Assembly: GCA_947095585.1 (NCBI GenBank)
Contig: OX352765.1
Coordinates: forward strand, 27,124,254-27,188,253
Length of the DNA: 64,000 nt
From: Nephrocerus scutellatus
Lineage: Eukaryota; Arthropoda; Insecta; Diptera; Pipunculidae
Reading direction: 5' to 3'
Shown: one piece after another, positions 1 through 11,334 of the stretch
Layout: the number at the start of each line of letters is the position of its first letter
Position numbering within the stretch: the first letter of the stretch is position 1
Position numbers and translations under genes: made by a program
Notes under the pieces: generated by a model
Database searches by the model: none
Seen by the model: only the letters and a program-made list of their open reading frames with translations
Told to the model about the DNA's origin: nothing

Positions 1-149
1 CGAGTTAATCGATGTCCAATTATCGGAATTCTTTGCATAGATGTGGCGCAAAGGTTGTTGGAAGCGTACGGAGAAAATGTAAAAAGTTACATCGCAGCAT
101 CATATGTGAAGTTCGTAGAAAACGCCGGTGCCCAGGTTGTACCGATTTG
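1..149 (+). CDS. Ggh: gamma-glutamyl hydrolase, first exon in window
   Basis: This exon encodes the N-terminal core, with RCPIIGIL followed by the family hallmark SYIAASYVKF. It ends in ATTTG before GTGAGT, so a Trp codon is split across the intron. It is open at base 1 and continues upstream. Confidence 0.9.
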
Positions 150-3100
150 GTGAGTGCCGCTGCTAGTTTTGCGTTTTCATAACTAGTGTGAATTGTCCAG
201 TGCTCGTTTTATTGCGCATGCAAATGTGGTGAAAAAAAAAACCAAAACATATCATTTCTACCTGGTCGAGAGCTTTTTGTGATATAATACGACAACAATG
301 AAAACGAAAGTTTTGCGTTGGGCTTTTTACTCTTATCTGGTCATCTTTTCGCAATTTGAAGTAAAGTTTTCTCTTTTTGGGTGGATTTTAAGTGAATTTA
401 CTCGTCGTTCGCAGTTGCATATGAGCTACATTTTTCGGTGATCCCAACATTGATTATGGCTAAAGTTAATTGACTTTCTGTTTGTACAGTGCGCATTATT
501 AAACCCAGTCACATTGCTAATACCCTTATCGCAAGAGCCAGTTTATTTTCCAAATCTCCAATCCAAATCTATGTTGAGATATTTAAAGCGATAAGCGGAA
601 TTGTAATTTCATTAACTTTTCAAATTAGCGTATCAAATGGACTACCATCTTCCTCGATGGTATCCATCTCTACGATCAGCTAATTCCTGGAAATCACCAC
701 AGTATGGGTGCATTTGTTTCCCAAAATATACATAAATGGTCGCGAGAAGCTAGGCCTTGGACCGCAATTGTCTGTCGCGCCGAATATTATTATGGGTGAC
801 GGGGCGAAATGAGTGGGTGGACGAATTGGCTAAGCAGATCGTCGCTATGGACACCGGCTCTATGGAGAGCGTTAACAGTCCAATTAACTCAGCCAAGGAA
901 CAAATTCTCTCCTTTTTAAATTCTCTATATTAACATCACTTGCCCGTGGCACGGATGTCGGTCGTCGGTCGCCGTGGAATCTTGCGATCAATTTTTAACC
1001 CACTTTCCAAGGTCCGATTTTATTGAAATTTTGCACACATGCGTATTTCCGGAGACAACACATTCTATTAAAATTTGAGGACGGGGTCGGGGGGCTCCCA
1101 TACAAATATTTTACAAAATTTTACTCGATTTTTTTCAAATTTTATACACATGTGTATCTCTGATAGACAACAATTTTTGTAAAAATCCCCCGGGCCCCGG
1201 GTTCGTGGGACCCAATAAAATTTTTTAAAAAAATAACCCGAATTTCTTCAAATTTTATATACGCGTCTATCTCCGATAGGCAACACTTTTTGTAAAAATT
1301 TTGGTGACCCCGGGCCCCAAAATTTAAAAAAAAAAATTAACCCGATTTTCTTCAAATTTTATATACATATGTATCTCCGATGTAAAAAAAACACTTTTTG
1401 TAAAATTTTTGGAGACCCCGGGCCCCAGGGTCATAGGACCCCAATTTTTTTTTAAAAAAATTAACCCGATTTTTTTTAAATTTTATATACGTGTGTATCT
1501 CCGATGGACAACACTTTTTGCAAAAATTTTGGTGGCCGGGGTCTGGTCGTGGGCCCCATTAAAATTTTTCAAAAAAATTAACATGATTTTCTTCAAATTT
1601 TATACACCTCTGTATCTCCGATGGACAAAATTTTTTGTAAAGTTTTTGGAGTGAACGGGCCCTGAGGCCCAAGGTGTGCTCATATAAATTTTTTAAAAAT
1701 TAGCTCGATTTTCTTCAAATTTTTAACAAATGTGTATCACTGATGGACATAACTTTTTGTAAATTTTTTTGGAGTGATAGGGCCATGAGACCCGTGTGGT
1801 ATCCATGTAAATTTTTTAAAAATCAATCAATTTGAAATTTCGGATTGGATTTTCTTCAAATTTTAACACATAGTTACCCATCTCCTATTAGAGAATTTAC
1901 ATGAAAAATTTTGTGGGTTGTTTTTTTAATACTAGTCAGATGGAGCAGTCTGTCGAACTGCGCCATATCAAGATGGATGTGGCAATCTTACAGCAAAATG
2001 AAAGGTCAGAGTTGTGGTCATCAGCACGGGCATTTGCCCAGTGGGTAGACATGCCGCTCGGTTTAATATACTGCACAACAAGTTTTGCAGAAGTTGCAAA
2101 GATGAAAATGAAAAAGAAACTCTCATACACTTCATCTGTAGTTGTCCGATCGCCCTAGTAGGGCCAAGACCCCGCACTCTAGGAAAACCAAACTGAAAAA
2201 ACTCTCTGATTACGGGATCATAAAGGAGTTGATTAAATATTCATGCTAGGTCCCTCGAGATTTTTGGTATCAAAATGGCGCACTCTGTCGCTAATTGAGG
2301 ACCTTGCAAGTACAGCTAGATTCACCACTCTACCTTCCTAGCTACCTACCATTGTCCTCTTTTAAAAATCTTTTTGTTCACTGTCTTTTGTAAGGTTATA
2401 GATATATATAAATAAAAATGAAAATATGCTTGTATGCACTAAAGTCCCTTATACGCTTCCACACCGTTCATCCAATAGCTTTTAAATTTTTGCATAGAGT
2501 TTTATACCAAAATGAGCAGATTTTCGTCATATTTTGGAAGTGTGAAGACTCTTGGGTCAAGGTCACCATATACTTTTTTTTTTCAATGGAACGAGCCCAC
2601 AAAAATTTTTATAAAATATTGTTTCCTATTTTATTAAAATTAAAAACAAAAAACATTTTACTTATTTAACGCGTGAAACGTGTATCGAAATTTTAGGATT
2701 TCTTACAATGCAGACGTTGTGCAAGTTATCATGCTTTTATACAGAATAAAAGTCAAAATGCTATTAATGCATTTGAAAACGTTTTCCCATTTAAAGAATA
2801 GAAACCTTGGAATACCTATCAGAATACTTGGAATATCAGTTATCAACATGCCTTATAGATACTTGTAATTAGCCTAAAAATTGAATTAGCTTTAAAGGAT
2901 TTTAGTTTCATGAAAAACACCTTTTTCATACTTTTTCTCCTAAAACCACCCCTATTGAGAAAAAAAAATTCAAAATTCCTTCATCGTAAGTAGAAGGTTA
3001 AGCAATAGTTTTTATCTTATTGTGACTGGTGGAAGTCGACATATACAAGTGCACAAACTGACAAATTCACAAACTTACAAAAATTTCTTTGCCCTGAGTA

Positions 3101-6100
3101 TGTTTCTGGAATAGTTTTTTTTAAATGGCGTGCTGCATTCTGCACAAATAAAACTTATGCCAAAGCTGTATATACAGGGGCTGGCGATTGAAGTGTTACT
3201 AAATCAAAGGCTGTAATTTTTAAGCATATTATGAATATTTTTAATAATTTTTTTTGAAGATGTTAAAAATATTTCAATTTTCCTGTAAAACATGCTCGAT
3301 ATAGCCACCATTGGCGGATGATATCGTCGAGTTTCTTAACGAAGGCATTGCATGCTGCACGAACGTGACCTGTTGGCATTAGGACCATTCTCAATTCTTT
3401 CATATGTATATTTTTGTCGACAACTTGGCCTCCAAAACGGACCATTGGATTTAAGTCTGGTGAGTATGGAGGCTATTGTTGCAAAGAAATGAAATTTGGA
3501 ATTATCAGCTAGTAATTTATAAAACATATAATAAAATAAATGTATAAACAAATGTTAAAATTCTTTTGTAACAGCATTTCTGAAACAGCGTCAACAACGC
3601 GCTGAAAATTTAATAATGGCAGATTCGAGGAACTTGTTTCATAAAATAAATCGAACTTTTAAGCCTAGTAGCTTTGGCGCTGTCCCAGAATTAAAAATGA
3701 TCGGTTATTCGCTGCTAAACAAGAGAATACCTAAATTACCTTCAACTGAAGCCATATTAAAGTCATATTTCAAGTCATATTTTAACCGTTGTGTAAAATT
3801 TGGTATGGACTTTTCGGTGCCTTTTGGGTGTCTTTGGGGGTCTTTGGGGATTTTTTTGGGAATATTTTGAGGGTATTTTAGGGGTATTTTTAGGGTCTTT
3901 TGGGGGTCCTTGAAAAGTCTTTTTGGGCGTTTTTAAGCGTATTTTAATGGTCTGCGGGTATTTTTGGGAGTTTTTTTTTATGTCCTTCAAGTAGAAATAA
4001 CGCCGTATAAAATCATTAAGGGACCGTCAGGCAGAAAAAAATTAGAAAGAATGAATTGGCTTAGTGTTACAAAAGTTGTAAAGTTGTAATAGAGTTGTTA
4101 TCACCTTAAGAGGTATAGATATGTGTGAGGGTTGCTAAAGGTTTAAAAACAATCAGAAGATAACATTATGCCGTATGTTTATAGAAACCACTGAAATTTG
4201 ACTCCTTATCTCTTCGTATAGGATTGGAAAAGGTGCTGCTTACTACGAAGAAATAATGTCAAAAATAAATGGGTAACAAAACAAACTTGTAGTGTCGGCT
4301 TAAAACTTGTGATGAAACCGCCATCGTCTTTTTTTCTCTTTTGATTAAGTATCATCATTCCCGGTGGTGCCGTCTTCTTTAATTCGGAGCATATTCAGTC
4401 ACCCCAGCAACGGAATGATTGCGTCGAGAGTTCAAAAATTATTTACCAAATAGCATGCAGGAAAAACAACGCCGCTGGTGATTATTTTCCCATATGGGGC
4501 ACATGCCTTGGCTACGAGTTGATGCTGTATCATTCGGCGGGTGAAGTCGATCCACGACAGGATTGTAAAACCATGGAATATTCGTTGCCGGTGAAATTCG
4601 AAGACGGTGAGTGGGTTGCAATATAATTTTGGGAATGGGTGCAAATACAATTTATTGGTTCGCATATCGGTAGGCAATAAAACAATTTTTATTATGTTTG
4701 CCGAATGTAACACAAAAATTGGGTTCTTTTTTTACTTTTACAGGTAACGAAAAAATGATTTTGTTTTTCAACGAAGAGATCACAAAGACAATTTGTCTGC
4801 TATTGACAGTTAATTTTCGAAAATGTTCAATATCTTTTCGAATAATGGTTATTACCGTTTAGTTTTATTCCTTATAATAACTATCTTTACAACTTAGTGA
4901 GGACACTTTACAAATTTGAAAAACATTGGCTTCGAGAATATTGCCTTTGAGAATAGTGCTGGTCACTAGGTTTTTCCATTTTGGTAACAAACCACCCAGA
5001 ATATCTGAGCTGCTTCGTGCAGCACGCTGCAACGTATTTAATAAATATGTAGGGAGGTAGTATGCGTAGGATTGCGTTTAGAGCATCGGTGGGACAGGAC
5101 CGAAGTGCTCCAGTTATGCCAATTATCTTTGTATTATACTTATCTAGATGGCTGTTCTTTTTACTAATTGCCGGCAAAAAGACCAGCGCACCGTAGTTAA
5201 GAATAGGTCGCACCAATGCAGTGAACAGTCACAGAGCCATCCTCGGCTGCAGTCCCCATTTCCTACCAATGGTTTTACAGCTAGCATACAGGGCAATACA
5301 TGCTTACTTACTTTATATTTAACTTCTAGCTGAGTTCCCTGTCTAGGATTACGCCGCGATATTCTGCTTCTGAGGTAAGCGTGAGTCTCTGAGCCTGGAC
5401 AGTACCACTTCAGTTTTGCCAGAGTTAAATCCCAGGCCGCAGCTGGTCGCGAAGGAGCTGACCCTGCCTAGAGCCCTTTCCATGACCTCACTAATCACAG
5501 AAGGGTACTGTCCTGACACAAGTATCACCACGCCGTCTGCATACGCAACAGCTTTCATCCTGTCCATCGCAAGCTGCGTAACATGAATGTGTAATTATTT
5601 TCCAGATTCTGTGTTTCCGAATCTACATAAATATGATCTGAAGCAATTTGACATGCATGGTAGACATCTCCTGTGTTCTTTTCCTTATTCACGACCACAC
5701 TGCGCCAATCATTATATGCATGCAAATCCAACGAGAACAATAAAAAAATATAAACAGTTTAGATTAATTTTGCCAAGTTACTACTAGAAGTATTGAAATC
5801 AATTTAAGACTTTTATTTTCTATCGATTTTGTCTCATTTTAATGGAAGGGTATTTTGGTAGACACTATTTTTCTTTCTTCATCTACAATATATATCTATA
5901 CTAATAAATAAAACTGAAGTGAAGTCACAGATAATATTAACATTTAAGCGCGATATGCTATTTATATGACGTCTAAACATTGAAGACCGTCAGGAAGTTA
6001 AAATCTGAATTCTTCATTTCTTTTAACTTTGATGCAGATTTCAGATCATCGAGAATGTTCAATCAACTTTCACCGGAAATGGAAGAAATAATGGAAAAAG

Positions 6101-6668
6101 AAAACTTTGGCCATCACTATCACCGTTATTGTATTACAAAAAATGTAAAGGAAATAAAATATAGTACAATGCTTTAGCCATTTTTTAATATATGGTGTTA
6201 TTTCCTTCAAGGATCTCATTCAGTTCAAAATATTTGACCAGTGGAAAGTTTTAGCAACAAACAAGGACTCCAATGGACTCGAATTCATTTCCATTGTGGA
6301 ACACATTGAGTAAGTTAACTGAAATTGACAAAAAAAAAACATTTCTCCTTTATTTGGCTTTTTATTTCCTTCTAAGATATCCGCTGTACGGTTGTCAATT
6401 TCATCCGGAAAAGGTCACCTTTGAGCAATATCATGAAGATATGGACAAATTTTCGCACTCTGTGAAATCGATGGCCGCTGCAGAGTATCTGGCTAAATTC
6501 TTTGTGTCCGAATGTCGCAAAAATTCAAATCAATTTCCCACAGTCGATGAGGAGCTACGACATTTAATTTGGAATTTTCCGATTACATTTACAGTACGCC
6601 AGCGGGTCGGTTGGATGCAATGTTATCTGTTCGATGATGAGTGTGCCTATCCTGCTGGAGGGGAGTAA
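1..6668 (+). CDS. Ggh: gamma-glutamyl hydrolase (folate hydrolase), 5'-truncated, six exons
   Basis: Gamma-glutamyl hydrolases (peptidase family C26, class I glutamine-amidotransferase fold) remove glutamates from folyl-poly-gamma-glutamates and are normally lysosomal or secreted. Exons: 1-149, 4222-4272, 4350-4606, 6038-6144, 6212-6309 and 6377-6668. Every junction has GT/AG ends and the phases fit, giving 954 nt in one frame (317 residues plus TAA). The order of motifs matches the family: RCPIIGIL and SYIAASYVKFVENAGA (exon 1), the PGGAVFFN loop and WGTCLGYE with the nucleophile Cys (codon 4504-4506), SRMFNQL, LATNKDSNGLEFIS, and QFHPEK with the catalytic His (codon 6402-6404). The reading frame is open from base 1, so the signal peptide and start codon lie left of the window. 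Nothing looks broken. Introns 1 and 3 are large and packed with transposon relics; the others are 67-77 bp. Confidence 0.93.
737..794 (+). mobile_element. SINE 3' end fragment
   Basis: GGTCGCGAGAAGCTAGGCC, then a GTCTGTCGCGCC block, then ATTATTATT match the 3' end of the tRNA-derived SINEs at 21843-22106 and 46718-46987. Only the tail is present here. Confidence 0.7.
930..1905 (+). repeat. GC-block tandem repeat (about 120-bp unit), copy 1
   Basis: The array opens with CACTTGCCCGTGGCACGG and a short GTCGGTCG run. It then repeats a unit of about 118-124 bp with three parts: CCCGATTTTCTTCAAATTTT, a CACATGTGTATCTCCGAT block with ACAACACTTTTTGTAAAA, and a GC-rich CCCGGGCCCC segment. About seven units are visible, diverging by substitutions and small indels. 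It closes with AGAGAATTTACATGAAAAA and a GGGTTGTTTTT run. The same family recurs at 13905-14830, 19083-19160, 46565-46665 and 52695-53400, so it is dispersed. Element class unknown. Confidence 0.8.
2000..2250 (+). pseudogene. LINE C-terminal fragment with cysteine motif
   Basis: One frame reads CPVGRHAARFNI, then FCRSCKDENEKETLIHFIC and SCP. This is the Cys/His-rich C-terminal signature of non-LTR retrotransposon polyproteins with an RNase H tail (LINE I/R1-type). Stops and missing flanks show it is a relic in the sense orientation of the host intron. Confidence 0.65.
2260..3160. other. A+T-rich intron stretch, nothing recognised
   Basis: Only short non-conserved open frames are seen. There are no repeat boundaries, splice-flanked exons or RNA gene signals. 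Confidence 0.5.
3165..3490 (-). pseudogene. Tc1/mariner-superfamily transposase C-terminus (relic)
   Basis: On the minus strand the sequence reads PPYSPDLNPM, the conserved block before the last acidic residue of IS630/Tc1/mariner transposases. It continues through AACNAFVKKLDDII and, after a frame change, NGGYIEHVLQEN and a stop. The region downstream of that stop ends near CAGGGGCTGGCGATTG at about 3174-3189, which may be the terminal repeat. Frameshifts and the missing N-terminal part show it is dead. It lies antisense in intron 1. Confidence 0.65.
3560..3790 (+). pseudogene. possible LINE pre-RT fragment
   Basis: The open frame KQRQQRAEN...SRNLFHKINRTF resembles the linker ahead of the reverse transcriptase in LINE ORF2 proteins. 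There are no catalytic motifs, so the assignment is weak. Confidence 0.3.
3795..3980 (+). repeat. G/T-rich minisatellite (GGGTNTTTT-like)
   Basis: An irregular tandem of GGGTCTTT, GGGGTCTTT and GGGTATTTT units. The reverse complement of the same pattern fills 18030-18445. This is low-complexity DNA, and the open frames across it are artefacts of the repeat. Confidence 0.75.
4222..4272 (+). CDS. Ggh: gamma-glutamyl hydrolase, exon 2 in window
   Basis: A 51-nt exon between TCGTATAG and GTAACA, reading GKGAAYYEEIMSKIN. It completes the split Trp codon and ends inside a Gly codon. It is short but essential for the frame and matches the family segment before the PGG loop. Confidence 0.88.
4350..4606 (+). 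CDS. Ggh: gamma-glutamyl hydrolase, exon 3 (nucleophile exon)
   Basis: A 257-nt exon from the TTAAG acceptor to GTGAGT. It carries IPGGAVFFN and then FPIWGTCLGYELM. The Cys in GTCLG is the class I amidotransferase nucleophile. The minus-strand open frames across it are shadows. Confidence 0.92.
4910..5590 (-). pseudogene. LINE reverse transcriptase fragment (R1/LOA-like), antisense in intron 3
   Basis: The minus strand reads VAYADGVVILVSGQ, the RT catalytic YxDD block with Asp changed to Gly (ADG). This is followed by SSFATSCGLGFNSGKTEVVL. Further on come PILNYGALVFLP, GITGALRSCPTDALNAIL and IYIKYVAAC-like motifs typical of R1/LOA-group LINEs just before the RNase H domain. Stops separate the blocks and both ends are missing, so it is a dead copy. 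Confidence 0.75.
6038..6144 (+). CDS. Ggh: gamma-glutamyl hydrolase, exon 4
   Basis: The exon lies between GATGCAG and GTAAAG and reads SSRMFNQLSPEMEEIM, then FGHHYHRYCITKN. It matches the family region between the nucleophile and the His motif, and phase is kept on both sides. Confidence 0.9.
6212..6309 (+). CDS. Ggh: gamma-glutamyl hydrolase, exon 5
   Basis: A 98-nt exon between TCCTTCAAG and GTAAGT, reading WKVLATNKDSNGLEFISIVE. The flanking introns are both 67 bp. Confidence 0.9.
6377..6668 (+). CDS. Ggh: gamma-glutamyl hydrolase, last exon (catalytic His)
   Basis: The exon starts after TTCTAAG, reads YPLYGCQFHPEKVTF with the catalytic His, and ends with FDDECAYPAGGE and TAA at 6666-6668. 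An upstream in-frame ATG at 6273 belongs to an intron read-through and is not used. Confidence 0.92.
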
Positions 6669-6755
6669 ATTTTAATTTAATTAAATAATGTCTAATTGTG
6701 ATATCTTTATTTTGAATAAGATTTTGAATAATTTCATGTACATAATACTCTTATT

Positions 6756-6761
6756 AATAAA
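6756..6761 (+). terminator. poly(A) signal of gamma-glutamyl hydrolase
   Basis: An AATAAA hexamer 88 bp after the stop codon, followed by an A-rich stretch. Confidence 0.6.
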
Positions 6762-6779
6762 CCAAACACAAAAAAAATA

Positions 6780-7974
6780 CATGCGTATATGCAAAACTTT
6801 TACTTCTACAGTTCTACATAGAAGTATCATTAAAATTATTATTGGCTGAACAAAAACCAATTTCAGGCTTGATAATTTGCATTATCGTTTAGTTTATCGG
6901 CATTTATTTATCTTTGTAGTTTGGTAGAATTCCACTGTGTCATGGTGGGCAGGTAATAGCAGAATTTCCCTTTGGCTGATTTTTGTTGGCAGATAGTATT
7001 GCTAGCTGTCTTCAACAGGCTTTCTACTTGACTTGATATTCATCTTATGCTTACATTCTATCATTTATGCAAATGGCCAAAATAATGATCGATATAACCG
7101 ACGACTTCAGTGTCATGGTGATTGTTGCGACCTCGGGTTTTTTCCATTCGTTAACAAGGACATTGTTCAAAGAGGCTGTACGATGGCTATGGAAAAATTA
7201 ATTTTTTCCTTTGATTGTACATTACTTTTTTTGTAAGCCTACTTCATTTAAATTGTATAGAATAATAAATAACATTTCCCAGTTGAAGAATTGTGACCAT
7301 TTTTTTAAGGCATCACAGTTTTGGTTTTTTCATGGTACATTGTATAGAAAACGATAAAATCACACGACTTGATTTACAAATTTGTTTTGTCTAGCAGTAT
7401 ATATGTACCTCACTTTTAATATTAGAAATTGACCTTGGAAATAACATAACAATTCAGTTCTGCCTGCCTTGGCCTTACATGCAAACAAAAACAATAAAAA
7501 GAGCTACTTGTAAAAAAGATCGTACAGAAGAACCCAACTGTAGCTGTATTGGACCCAGCAGCAAAGTATCCTTGTAAATTCGAAATGAACCCACATTACA
7601 AATTAAAGTGGAGGAAAAAAGCACAATTTGCTGAATAATGAAAACGCATTAATATGAGTATCTACTCGTAATACTCGAGTACAAACAGCTGCATCAGTCT
7701 CCGTTCCATTGCAATTTTCTGTTGAATTTTGGTATCCATTGGAAATGTTATTGGTAAAGTCTCCCTAACATTTACTCTAAGATGCCTACAATATTGTGAG
7801 ACAATCTGGAACTATTTGTTGACAATCTGATTCTATTATTGCGGTGCGGAAAATCCACATTCGACCAGATGTTCGCCTAGCAAGAGATCATGTAGAAGAT
7901 CAACATAAGGTACCCAAATCTATATTTATATATATTTAAGCTTCATGTTACATCAATTACAGAAAGAGGAGCTA
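6780..7974. other. intergenic, nothing recognised
   Basis: A+T-rich sequence with only short open frames, several lacking an ATG. I see no repeat boundaries or conserved motifs. Confidence 0.5.
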
Positions 7975-8412
7975 TTCATAGAGATAAAGAGATAGATATA
8001 AAAAGAGAGATAAATGGATAGAGGAATAGACAAATAGAGAGATAGCAGAATAGAGGAATAGAGAGATGGATGGATATAGGTATAGAATGATAGAGGATAG
8101 AGGAATAGATGCATAGAGGAATAGAGGGATAGAGAGATAGAGAGAAAAAGAGAGGTGGATAGATAGAGGGATACATAGAGATAAAGAGAAATAGCGAGAA
8201 TAGAGAGATAGATAGATAGACAAATAGAGAGTTAAAGAGATATAGATATAGCGAGATAGAGAGATAGAAAGATAGAGAAATAGAGAGATATAGAGAAACA
8301 GAGAAATTGATAAATAGAGAAATGGAGAAATAGAGAAATAGAGAAAGAGAGCAATAGAGAAATAGATAAATAGAGAAATAGAGAAAAGGAGAAATAGAGA
8401 GATATAGAGATT
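7975..8412. repeat. purine-rich microsatellite (GATAGA/GAGATA/GAAATA)
   Basis: About 440 bp of imperfect hexamer-like units: GATAGA and GAGATA on the left, grading to GAGAAATA on the right. The plus strand is almost entirely purine plus T. The Leu/Ser/Tyr-rich minus-strand open frames here come from the repeat. Confidence 0.9.
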
Positions 8413-10785
8413 TAGTAAGAGGAGAACTCTTAATGTTCGGTCAAGGTAAATGATTCAGAATCAACTTCACCGAGTTAAGAACAGACTTTAGAAAATACAT
8501 GTTCATCATTGAGATCCGATGTACTCATATTTAGCAGAATACTATATTTTAGACAGATACAACGGCTAGATAGTTTAGTAGTTTGGCAACCTAATCTCCA
8601 CTATAACTATATCTAAGAACGGTATCACAAATTCAGAAATCAAAAGAACTATTATCCTTAACAATTGCTGTTGTTTTGGGATAAAAAGTCAATTGAGTAG
8701 TAAAACTCTCTCTGTCAGACTATTAAGGAACCTTATCCATATCTCAATACTGTTCTTTGACGCTGAAGCATGACGATATCTTTACTAATAATATTAAGAG
8801 GTAATGTTAGTTTGTGTGTAGGAGGTAATCTTCAGAACTATGAGACTGATTTCAAAAATTCTTCCACCCATATTTAGAATGGACTTTAAGCGTGAACATA
8901 GGCTATATATTATCTCTTTCGTCGAGACCAATTTTTTGGTAACTAAACAACTTAAGTCGACGAAAAAAAGGTCGCACATCATAATGACTGTGTGTGGCTG
9001 TGTGCTGCCCTGTTCGCTGCGCTGCTTTATGTGTTATGCTTTGTAGGAACATCACCCCTATAGCGTCATCGTAATGTGTAGTATTGCTTTGTACGTGCTA
9101 TAATCTATATATATATATATGTATAAAAAATTAATGTCTGTTGGTTTGTAATATGACCTAACAGTGCTTTCGATTTGCTGGGTAGAGTGAAGGTTTGGTG
9201 TCCTATTTCGACAGCGTTCTCGACGAAAACCAATCCCAACTGGGTTTAAGTGTAACCGATCCCATATTTCCAACAAACTACCCACACAAACATTGTCCAC
9301 TTCTCAAGTAATTTACACGTTGTATATCATATAATATGAAATTGTTAATCAAAATGCGTACAAAATATTTTTTTTAAATACACGAGTATAAATGACCTTG
9401 ATAATTGAATCATGGTAGACTGCTGAAAAAGGCATACAATAAGTGTATAGACATCTTTTTTCTTAGCCCTCCATTGCGAAACCCATTAAACTCTGTGAGG
9501 CTGACTAATGTGCTGACATAAGTCGATAACATTCTTCCTTCTCTTTACATTAAAATTTTTGTATGAAATCCATAAATTATTATTTACAATTGAAAATGAG
9601 TTTGTTTTTAAAGAAGGAAACACGGGTGTTACGAATTCTGTAACGAATTCTATTCTATAAATAATATTCATTGTTCACTGGTTTGTATAGTTACAAAAGG
9701 ATGTACATAATATTTTCAAATCGATTTCTTCCTCGATGCAATGATATTGATATTTTCATCTCCATTCATATTATGGAAATATACAACCTTTTAGCTCGTT
9801 ATTGACAACTTATTCAACTTATCTATCATTAGTATTTATTTATGTTGTATTATGTAATCGATGTTCTATGGCCAGGAATAATGCAATTTAAAATCAGAAA
9901 AAGAATGTTAAACTTTAATCCAACAAGCTTTGAGTAGGCAGGGGGCAGATAGATGTTAGATAGATGTCATTGTAAGTATATAGTTACGACAGTTCCTTTC
10001 ATGTTTTCTCTGCAATAATTTTTGTTACTCAAATTAACTATAAGATGAAATAATGAGAATTTATTTGGTGAACTTTTTTTTAATGTCGTGCTGCGTTGCC
10101 AATTTCAAGTCTCATGCTGATACTACGAGAAGAGTAAATTAATAATCGGATATTCCTCTTGTAACAGAAAAAAAAACTGATTTTCATCGAAAAATGAGGA
10201 TTTTTTACGGCGCCAAACCGCGATATATATGATATACTCGTAAGTCTAAATATTATATTCTTGAGTTGGTACGAGTCTGCATCGTTCTAACAAAATCAGA
10301 GTAAATTGCCTCTTTGAAGTGCACGAAAGGTGAAATTTTAAAGATAAGCTTTTATCTAAAAAACTAATTTAATGGAATTGGCCAAAACCAATCTCTTGCT
10401 TAACAAATTATTTTGTCCGCAAAAATATTGAATAAAGAGACTGTTAACGAAAACATAATGTCATGTTGGCAAACTCATTGACCAACATGCTGCGTCAACG
10501 AAAACAATAATCTAACACAATTTTTGAAGGACATGATGCATTACCCTCAACCAAATCCAACAACCGGAAGAATAAGATGCTCGCCGGAAGGGTTTACTAC
10601 TTTTGACAGCTCATATTAGGCACTCGTGAGTTATAGACGTGGCTAATTTACTATAAAACAATATTCGATACACAAATGTGTTTTGATAATAAAAACATTT
10701 TATCTAAGTCAATCATCCATTCGAAACTGTGTACAAGAAATTGTACTTAAGACGACAAATTTGTTGAAAATTGTTCATAAGGATT
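8413..10785. other. A+T-rich intergenic DNA, little recognised
   Basis: The only notable piece is a TCTATATATATATATATG run at about 9103-9120 followed by ATTAATGTCTGTTGGTTTG, which resembles 5' ends of insect Helitrons. No coding exon or RNA gene is supported. Confidence 0.4.
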
Positions 10786-10789
10786 TGAG

Positions 10790-11120
10790 TTTGTGCATTT
10801 AAAATTCAGTTAAGACAAGAGATTCTTCCACAAAACCATTTGCGATGCCGTACATATGCCAAATATATGTTTCAGCTTGCTAATTATAACTCTAATTTAT
10901 GAAAAATCATAATAAGCGACGAGGCACATTTCTATTTGAATGGATACGTTAATAAAAAAAAATAATTGGATCTGGGGAACATAAAATCCTAAAGTTATTC
11001 ATCAGTCTCCCTTGCATCCATTTAAACAAACAGATGAGGTCTGGAGGTATTATTGGCCCTGACCTTTTTGAAGATGACCGTGACGTTACGGTAAATGTTA
11101 CTGGAGAACATTAAGTTTAT
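10790..11120 (+). pseudogene. Tc1/mariner-superfamily transposase relic
   Basis: Frames read ILPQNHLRCRTYAKYM, then a stop, then SDEAHFYLNGYVNKK. The Asp in SDEAHF is the second catalytic acidic residue of IS630-superfamily transposases. WIWGEHNP, SPLHPF and GGIIGPDLFEDD-like text follow across frame changes, then VTVN. Several stops and shifts make it non-functional. The minus-strand relic at 3165-3490 carries the C-terminal end of the same superfamily. Confidence 0.7.
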
Positions 11121-11121
11121 G

Positions 11122-11295
11122 TGAATTTTTCTGATGACCTTAAATCCGACGAACTGACAGAACAACATACAAACAACCATTTTGCGACACTGACCGAACT
11201 GACAGACATCTCCAAGAAACTCAACAACAAACCCTCGGCAGGCTTAGATAACATTCCAAATATTGTGTTGAAACATCTTCCAGTTGGTTTTTAAC
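11122..11295 (+). pseudogene. LINE reverse transcriptase N-terminal fragment
   Basis: The frame reads HFATLTELTDISKKLNNKPS, then AGLDNIPNIVLKHLP. This matches the KSPGPDGIPN block at the start of LINE reverse transcriptases. It is a short relic abutting the transposase remnant. Confidence 0.6.
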
Positions 11296-11334
11296 AATTT
11301 TCTTAATAATCGAAAATTTTCATGATTACTATAC

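Larger units (their letters stand above)
150..4221 (+). other. intron 1 of gamma-glutamyl hydrolase
   Basis: A 4.07-kb intron running from GTGAGT to TATAG. It holds a SINE 3' end (737-794), a GC-block repeat array (about 930-1905), a LINE C-terminal relic (about 2000-2250), an antisense Tc1/mariner-type transposase end (about 3165-3490), a possible LINE scrap (about 3560-3790) and a GGGTNTTTT minisatellite (about 3795-3980). I see nothing recognisable in 170-730 or 2260-3160, which are A+T-rich. Confidence 0.8.

Noticed and set aside
7972..8223. Minus-strand 83-residue frame rich in Leu, Ser and Tyr
   Set aside because: It is the read-out of the GATAGA-type microsatellite; no start context or domain.
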